Source: Bacteroidales bacterium (GTDB lineage: Bacteria > Bacteroidota > Bacteroidia > Bacteroidales > WCHB1-69). Taken from it: DNA of 64,000 nucleotides. This document shows, in pieces, positions 59,515 to 64,000 of the stretch (the stretch's first letter is position 1; every line of letters begins with the position of its first letter). The stretch spans positions 1 through 64,000 of the forward strand of contig JAGCXN010000028.1 of assembly GCA_017961265.1 (NCBI GenBank), written 5' to 3'. The position numbers and the translations under genes were made by a program. The notes under the pieces were generated by a model. The model was not told where the DNA came from, made no database searches, and saw nothing but the letters and a program-made list of their open reading frames with translations.

Positions 59515-62500
59515 ATGGCAAATTTCTTAACGAAACTGTTTGGCACTAAGTCAGATAGAGATTTGAAACAACTGGGACCCATCAAGGACCTCGTTTTAGA
59601 AGCATACGAAACCATCAAAAATCTTTCCAACGACGAACTGCGCGGCAAGACCGACGAGTTCAAGCAGCTCATCCACGAAGCCGTCAAGGATGACGAGGCA
59701 CGCATCGCCGAAATCAAGAAGGAGCTGGACGAAAACTACGGTATGGAAATCTCCGAAAAAGAGAAGCTTTACAAGGAGATGGAAACTCTGGAGAAGGAGT
59801 CTTACGAGCGGACACAGAAGGTGTTAGACCAGATTCTTCCCGAAGCTTTTGCCGTGATGAAGGAGACCGCCCGCCGCTTTAAGGACAACGAGACGGTGGT
59901 GGTGACGGCCAACCAGCACGACCGTGACCTCGCCGCACGCCGCGAGTGCGTCACCGTGGAGGGCGACAAGGCCATCTACCAGCACACTTGGTCCGCCGGC
60001 GGCAACATGATCACGTGGGACATGTGCCACTACGACGTGCAGCTCATCGGCGGCACTGTGCTCCATCAGGGAAAAATCGCTGAGATGGCGACCGGTGAAG
60101 GTAAGACCCTCGTCGCCACCCTGCCCGTCTATCTCAACGCCCTTCCGGGCAAAGGCGTCCACGTGGTCACCGTGAACGACTACCTCGCCAAGCGTGACAG
60201 CGAGTGGATGGGGCTCCTGTACGAGTTCCACGGCCTCACCACCGACTGTATCGACAAACACGAACCCAACTCGGAGGAGCGCCGCCGCGCCTACCTCGCC
60301 GACATCACCTACGGTACCAACAACGAGTTCGGTTTCGACTACCTACGTGACAATATGGCCCGCAACGTAGAGGAGCTGGTGCAGCGTCCCCACAACTACG
60401 CCATCGTCGATGAGGTGGACTCCGTCTTGATCGACGATGCCCGTACCCCCCTCATCATTTCCGGTCCCACCCCGCGCGGCGACCAACAGGAGTTCGACAA
60501 GTACAAACCCAACGTGGAACGTCTATACAAAGCGCAGGAGGAACTGGTTAGCAAGATGCTGCCAATGGCCCGCGAATTAGTTAGCAAAGATCTCGAAATC
60601 AAGCCACAAGAGTTCGGCGCCCAGCTATTGCTCCGCTGCCACCGCGGCCTTCCCAAGAACCAGCGCCTCATCAAGTTCCTCAGCGAACCCGGCATCAAGA
60701 ACATCCTGCTCCGCACAGAAGCCTTCTATATGGCCGAGCAGAACCGTAACATGTACATCATCGACAACGACTTAACGCCGTTCGATGATGAAATCAACGA
60801 GAAAATCCACCATCTCAGCAAGAAGATTGAAGACTTCAACGCACTGCTTGACAGCCTCGCCACTATGGAAGAAGACCGCCGTCACAAAGAGGAGGAGAAT
60901 CTCCGCAAGGATGCAACCACTGTCCGCAAGGAACTGATTCCGCTTCTCGAAAGCATCCAACAACAGATCAGCGAAGAGGTCGTAGCTGAGGATAACATCA
61001 AATTCGCCAAGTCGTTAGCAAACCTCATCATCGGTTATAACGACCTTGAATACCTGAACAAGATGGCGGGCAATGAGCCCGAGCACGCGCCGAAACCATT
61101 CGCCGACTACCGCGACATGATGACCGCTACACTTACCGACAAAGCCAATAATGCCAACGGTAGCGAAGCCAAAGGCGTCTTCAACAGCATGCTGAAAAAA
61201 CTTCAGGAGGCTTCTGTCGCCATTGATGACAACTTCCGCCTGACCGAGATGAACGACGTGAACTATGGTAAGTACGGTCTTCATTTCGTCATTGAGGAGA
61301 AGCTCAACTCCGTCAATATCATGGAGAAAGGTATCGAAGCCGTTTCCGCCAACGCTGAAGAGGCCAAGCTGTTCATCATGCCCGAAATCGGCACCGAGCT
61401 GAGCATTCTGGAGCACGAGAACCTCGATCCGAAAGAGAAAGCTGAGCGCAAAGCTGAGATATACCGCAACTTCTCCATCGCCTCCGAGCGTATCCATACC
61501 GTACAGCAGCTGCTGCGTGCCTATACGATGTTCCGCAAGGATGACGAGTACGTCATCATCGACAACAAGGTGAAGATTGTGGATGAGCAGACGGGTCGTA
61601 TCATGGAGGGCCGCCGTTACTCTGAGGGTCTTCACCAGGCCATTGAGGCGAAGGAGGGAGTGAAGGTGGAAGCCGCCACACAGACTTACGCCACCATCAC
61701 CTTGCAGAACTACTTCCGTATGTACAAGAAGCTGGCCGGTATGACCGGTACCGCTGAGACGGAAGCGGGCGAATTCTGGAACATCTACAAGTTGGACGTG
61801 GTGGTCATCCCGACAAACCGTCCCATCGCCCGTATCGACGCGGAGGATATGGTTTATAAGACCAAGCGCGAAAAGTTAGCTGCTGTGGTCGATAAGATTC
61901 TGGAACTCCACGAACAAGGCCGTCCGGTTCTGGTCGGCACCACCTCCGTGGAGGACTCCGAACTCCTTTCGACGATTCTCACCCGCCGCCACATCGTCCA
62001 TAACGTGTTGAACGCCAAGTTACACAAGAAAGAGGCCGACATCGTGGCCGCCGCCGGTCAGCCTGGAACCGTCACCATCTCCACCAACATGGCAGGTCGT
62101 GGTACCGATATCAAACTCGGACCCGGCGTGAAGGAGATGGGCGGTCTGGCCATCATCGGTACCGAGCGCCACGACAGCCGCCGTGTGGACCGCCAGCTGC
62201 GTGGTCGTGCCGGCCGTCAGGGCGACCCCGGCAGTTCCCAGTTCTACGTCTCCCTCGAAGACAACCTGATGCGTCTGTTCGGATCCGATCGTATCGCCAA
62301 AATTATGGACAGCATCGGACTGAAAGAGGGTGAAGTCATCCAGCACAGCATGATCACCAAGTCCATCGAACGCGCCCAAAAGAAGGTGGAGGAGAACCAC
62401 TTCGGCACCCGTAAGCACCTCCTCGAATACGACGACGTGATGAACTCGCAGCGTGACACCATCTACCGCAAGCGCCGCAACGCCCTCTTCGGCGACCGCC

Positions 62501-63291
62501 TCTCTATCGACCTTTCGCAGATGATTGAGGATGTGTGCGCCGGTGTAGTCGATGACAACTGGAATGCCAAGAGCTACGACGATTTCGTCACCGACCTCAT
62601 CACCTTGTTCGGCTGCGACTCCCCCTTTACCGAAAATGAGTTCCTTGAAGGCCGTCCCGGTCCGCTCACCGACCAATTGTATGAGTACGTTTACAGCAAC
62701 TATAAGATGAAGATGGAACAGTTAGCGGAAAAAGCCTTCCCTGCTGTGGAAACCATCTATATGGCCATCGGCGATCGCACTATGGGCTTGCCCTTCATCT
62801 GCAAGAACCGCCAGCTCGGCGTGGCCATCCCGTTCAAGAAATGCTATGAGAACAAGCAGGAAATCGCACTTGCCGTGGAAAAAGGCATCACCATCGCCGT
62901 GATTGACAACGCGTGGAAAGAGCACCTCCGCGAACTTGACGACCTGAAACAGTCGGTACAGAACGCCTCCTACGAGCAGAAGGATCCGCTCCTCATCTAC
63001 AAACTGGAATCCTTCAACCTGTTCGACCAGCTGTTGGACCGCATTAACCGCGAAATCGTCTCCTTCTTGAGCAACTGCACGCTGCCCGAACTCGACCTGT
63101 CGCACCTGCGCCCGATGCAGCTGCCCGAGTCGGATGCCAAGAAGCTGCAGACCAGCCGCACCGAAGGTGGCGCGAGACCCGGCACCAAAGGTGCCGCCCC
63201 CATCCGCGTGGAGAAAAAGGTGGGCCGCAACGACCCCTGCCCCTGCGGAAGCGGCAAGAAATTCAAGAACTGCCACGGTCAAGGCGAATAA
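59515..63291 (+). CDS. secA: Preprotein translocase ATPase SecA
   Basis: The 1258-residue motor drives proteins through SecYEG. Features are Walker A GEGKT near 194-198, [16 protein letters not shown], the DEVDS Walker B near 299, motif [35 protein letters not shown] near 880-915, and a C-terminal zinc SEC-C motif [14 protein letters not shown] near 1240-1255. It is longer than the ~900 residues of E. coli SecA. A charged, helix-rich insertion lies at about 420-585, before the [17 protein letters not shown] segment. Gene stands in the same direction as murF, 15 bases apart. Confidence 0.97.
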   Translation: MANFLTKLFGTKSDRDLKQLGPIKDLVLEAYETIKNLSNDELRGKTDEFKQLIHEAVKDDEARIAEIKKELDENYGMEISEKEKLYKEMETLEKESYERTQKVLDQILPEAFAVMKETARRFKDNETVVVTANQHDRDLAARRECVTVEGDKAIYQHTWSAGGNMITWDMCHYDVQLIGGTVLHQGKIAEMATGEGKTLVATLPVYLNALPGKGVHVVTVNDYLAKRDSEWMGLLYEFHGLTTDCIDKHEPNSEERRRAYLADITYGTNNEFGFDYLRDNMARNVEELVQRPHNYAIVDEVDSVLIDDARTPLIISGPTPRGDQQEFDKYKPNVERLYKAQEELVSKMLPMARELVSKDLEIKPQEFGAQLLLRCHRGLPKNQRLIKFLSEPGIKNILLRTEAFYMAEQNRNMYIIDNDLTPFDDEINEKIHHLSKKIEDFNALLDSLATMEEDRRHKEEENLRKDATTVRKELIPLLESIQQQISEEVVAEDNIKFAKSLANLIIGYNDLEYLNKMAGNEPEHAPKPFADYRDMMTATLTDKANNANGSEAKGVFNSMLKKLQEASVAIDDNFRLTEMNDVNYGKYGLHFVIEEKLNSVNIMEKGIEAVSANAEEAKLFIMPEIGTELSILEHENLDPKEKAERKAEIYRNFSIASERIHTVQQLLRAYTMFRKDDEYVIIDNKVKIVDEQTGRIMEGRRYSEGLHQAIEAKEGVKVEAATQTYATITLQNYFRMYKKLAGMTGTAETEAGEFWNIYKLDVVVIPTNRPIARIDAEDMVYKTKREKLAAVVDKILELHEQGRPVLVGTTSVEDSELLSTILTRRHIVHNVLNAKLHKKEADIVAAAGQPGTVTISTNMAGRGTDIKLGPGVKEMGGLAIIGTERHDSRRVDRQLRGRAGRQGDPGSSQFYVSLEDNLMRLFGSDRIAKIMDSIGLKEGEVIQHSMITKSIERAQKKVEENHFGTRKHLLEYDDVMNSQRDTIYRKRRNALFGDRLSIDLSQMIEDVCAGVVDDNWNAKSYDDFVTDLITLFGCDSPFTENEFLEGRPGPLTDQLYEYVYSNYKMKMEQLAEKAFPAVETIYMAIGDRTMGLPFICKNRQLGVAIPFKKCYENKQEIALAVEKGITIAVIDNAWKEHLRELDDLKQSVQNASYEQKDPLLIYKLESFNLFDQLLDRINREIVSFLSNCTLPELDLSHLRPMQLPESDAKKLQTSRTEGGARPGTKGAAPIRVEKKVGRNDPCPCGSGKKFKNCHGQGE

Positions 63292-63306
63292 GACCTGTTT
63301 TGCAAG

Positions 63307-64000
63307 ATGTTTACCATCAGCGAAATAGAAAGTTTCCTAACCTGTATCAGCCGACAGCTCCCCTACCCCGACGATGCCGTCAGCGAGCTGCTGTTTGACA
63401 GTCGGAAGTTGCTGTTGCCCGCCAAAACTCTCTTCTTTGCCATCAAAACCGAGAAGAACGACGGACACGCCTACATTCCCGAACTCATCCGGAAAGGGGT
63501 GCGCAACTTCATTGTCACCGAGAATTTCCGACAGTGGGAAAGCTACGGGGCGTGCAACTTCCTCCGTGTGGACGACAGCGTGGCGGCTTTGCAGAAAGTG
63601 TCGGAACGTCACCGCAGGCAGTTCGACATCCCGGTCATCGGCATCACCGGCAGCAACGGCAAAACCATCGTCAAAGAGTGGTTGGTGCAGATGCTTTCCG
63701 AAGACTACCGTCTTGTGGCCAGCCCCAACAGCTACAATTCGCAAATCGGTGTCCCTTTCTCCGTCTGGCAGATGGGGCCGCAGCACGAAATGGCCATCTT
63801 CGAAGCCGGCATTTCCCGCCCCAACGAAATGCACCGGCTCGCCGACATCATCCGTCCCACCATCGGCATCCTCACCAACATCGGCAGCGCACACGCCGAG
63901 TTTTTCAAGGATGAACAAGAAAAATTAGAAGAAAAGGTCCAGCTGTTCAAAGATTGCCCCGTTGTCATCTATTGCAACAACAATCCTCTGATTGACAATA
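63307..64000 (+). CDS. murF: UDP-N-acetylmuramoyl-tripeptide--D-alanyl-D-alanine ligase, N-terminal part (runs off the window)
   Basis: Only the first 231 codons are present. It has the Mur ligase N-terminal domain (LLFDSRKLLLPAKTLFFAIKT), the P-loop GITGSNGKT near 117-125, NSYNSQIGVP near 142-151, and MAIFEAGISRPNEM, which point to MurF. MurF adds D-Ala-D-Ala to the peptidoglycan precursor. In Bacteroidota it is often fused to alanine racemase (Alr); the window ends before this could be seen. The ATG 63307 lies 15 bases after the secA stop. Confidence 0.93.
   Translation, partial: MFTISEIESFLTCISRQLPYPDDAVSELLFDSRKLLLPAKTLFFAIKTEKNDGHAYIPELIRKGVRNFIVTENFRQWESYGACNFLRVDDSVAALQKVSERHRRQFDIPVIGITGSNGKTIVKEWLVQMLSEDYRLVASPNSYNSQIGVPFSVWQMGPQHEMAIFEAGISRPNEMHRLADIIRPTIGILTNIGSAHAEFFKDEQEKLEEKVQLFKDCPVVIYCNNNPLIDN

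Noticed and set aside
63374..63928. A 184-codon plus-strand frame in the murF region
   Set aside because: It is out of frame with the Mur ligase motifs; the true frame starts at 63307 and stays open to the window end.
1..64000. tRNA, rRNA or tmRNA genes
   Set aside because: No cloverleaf with a TTCGANNC-type arm or rRNA-like block was found by eye; a tRNAscan run would settle this.

Overview
This window is chromosomal DNA from a member of the Bacteroidota, most likely Bacteroidales. Four observations support this. More than twenty genes are preceded by the Bacteroidota -7 promoter box TAnnTTTG (usually read as TATCTTTG, TACTTTTG or TATTTTTG) instead of a sigma70 -10 box. A secreted protein ends in a type IX secretion (Por) sorting domain. 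Typical families of the phylum are present (DUF4290, an HU/SPOR fusion, S46 dipeptidyl-peptidase, menaquinone genes). The small SRP RNA has the form seen in this phylum. Gene content (ferredoxins, 2-hydroxyacyl-CoA dehydratase system, CoA-transferase plus crotonase plus 3-hydroxybutyryl-CoA dehydrogenase) suggests an anaerobic, amino-acid or acid fermenting lifestyle; that is inference.

Layout. 1-2.2 kb: start of leuS (minus) and a secreted T9SS cargo protein. 2.2-5.9 kb: minus-strand operon dNK-kdsB-HU/SPOR-rlmB. 5.9-8.3 kb: minus-strand ABC transporter operon with a GntR/YtrA-type regulator, a small acidic membrane protein and a candidate operator. 8.4-12.1 kb: a 761-aa protein of unknown function, a small secreted protein and an M50-like membrane peptidase. 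12.2-15.3 kb: DUF4290 protein plus a two-gene NatAB-like ABC exporter. 15.3-20.4 kb: a two-gene 2-hydroxyacyl-CoA dehydratase/activase system with a TetR regulator. 20.4-26.1 kb: ribosomal protein operon rplV to rpsE on the minus strand, cut short at both ends relative to the usual S10-spc order. 26.3-31.1 kb: menA-menG, a patatin bracketed by two identical palindromic repeats, and an OPT transporter. 31.1-33.9 kb: an accessory patch with palindromic repeats, an AT-rich orphan, a papain/C39-like cysteine peptidase and an agmatine-deiminase-family protein. 34.1-40.8 kb: membrane protein, M20 peptidase, CoA-transferase B subunit, crotonase, Hbd and a DUF362 ferredoxin lipoprotein. 40.9-45.2 kb: recF, acpP-fabF-rnc, DUF4878 lipoprotein and ferredoxin. 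45.2-51.9 kb: a 1496-aa exported protein of unknown function behind glgB. 51.9-59.4 kb: minus-strand run ffs (SRP RNA), Sua5/YrdC, flippase, S46 peptidase, acyltransferase, lplA and an orphan FecE-type ATPase. 59.5-64 kb: secA and the start of murF.

The window is mostly housekeeping: translation (L22 to S5, leuS, rlmB, Sua5), envelope (kdsB, murF, acyltransferase, flippase, SPOR protein), protein export (secA with ffs divergent), fatty acid synthesis, menaquinone and fermentation. The accessory signal lies in small dispersed palindromic repeats and the 31.2-33.9 kb patch. I saw no CRISPR array, transposase, prophage, tRNA or rRNA. Many start codons were placed from the promoter boxes: where a longer reading frame would begin upstream of or inside a TAnnTTTG box, the downstream start was chosen.
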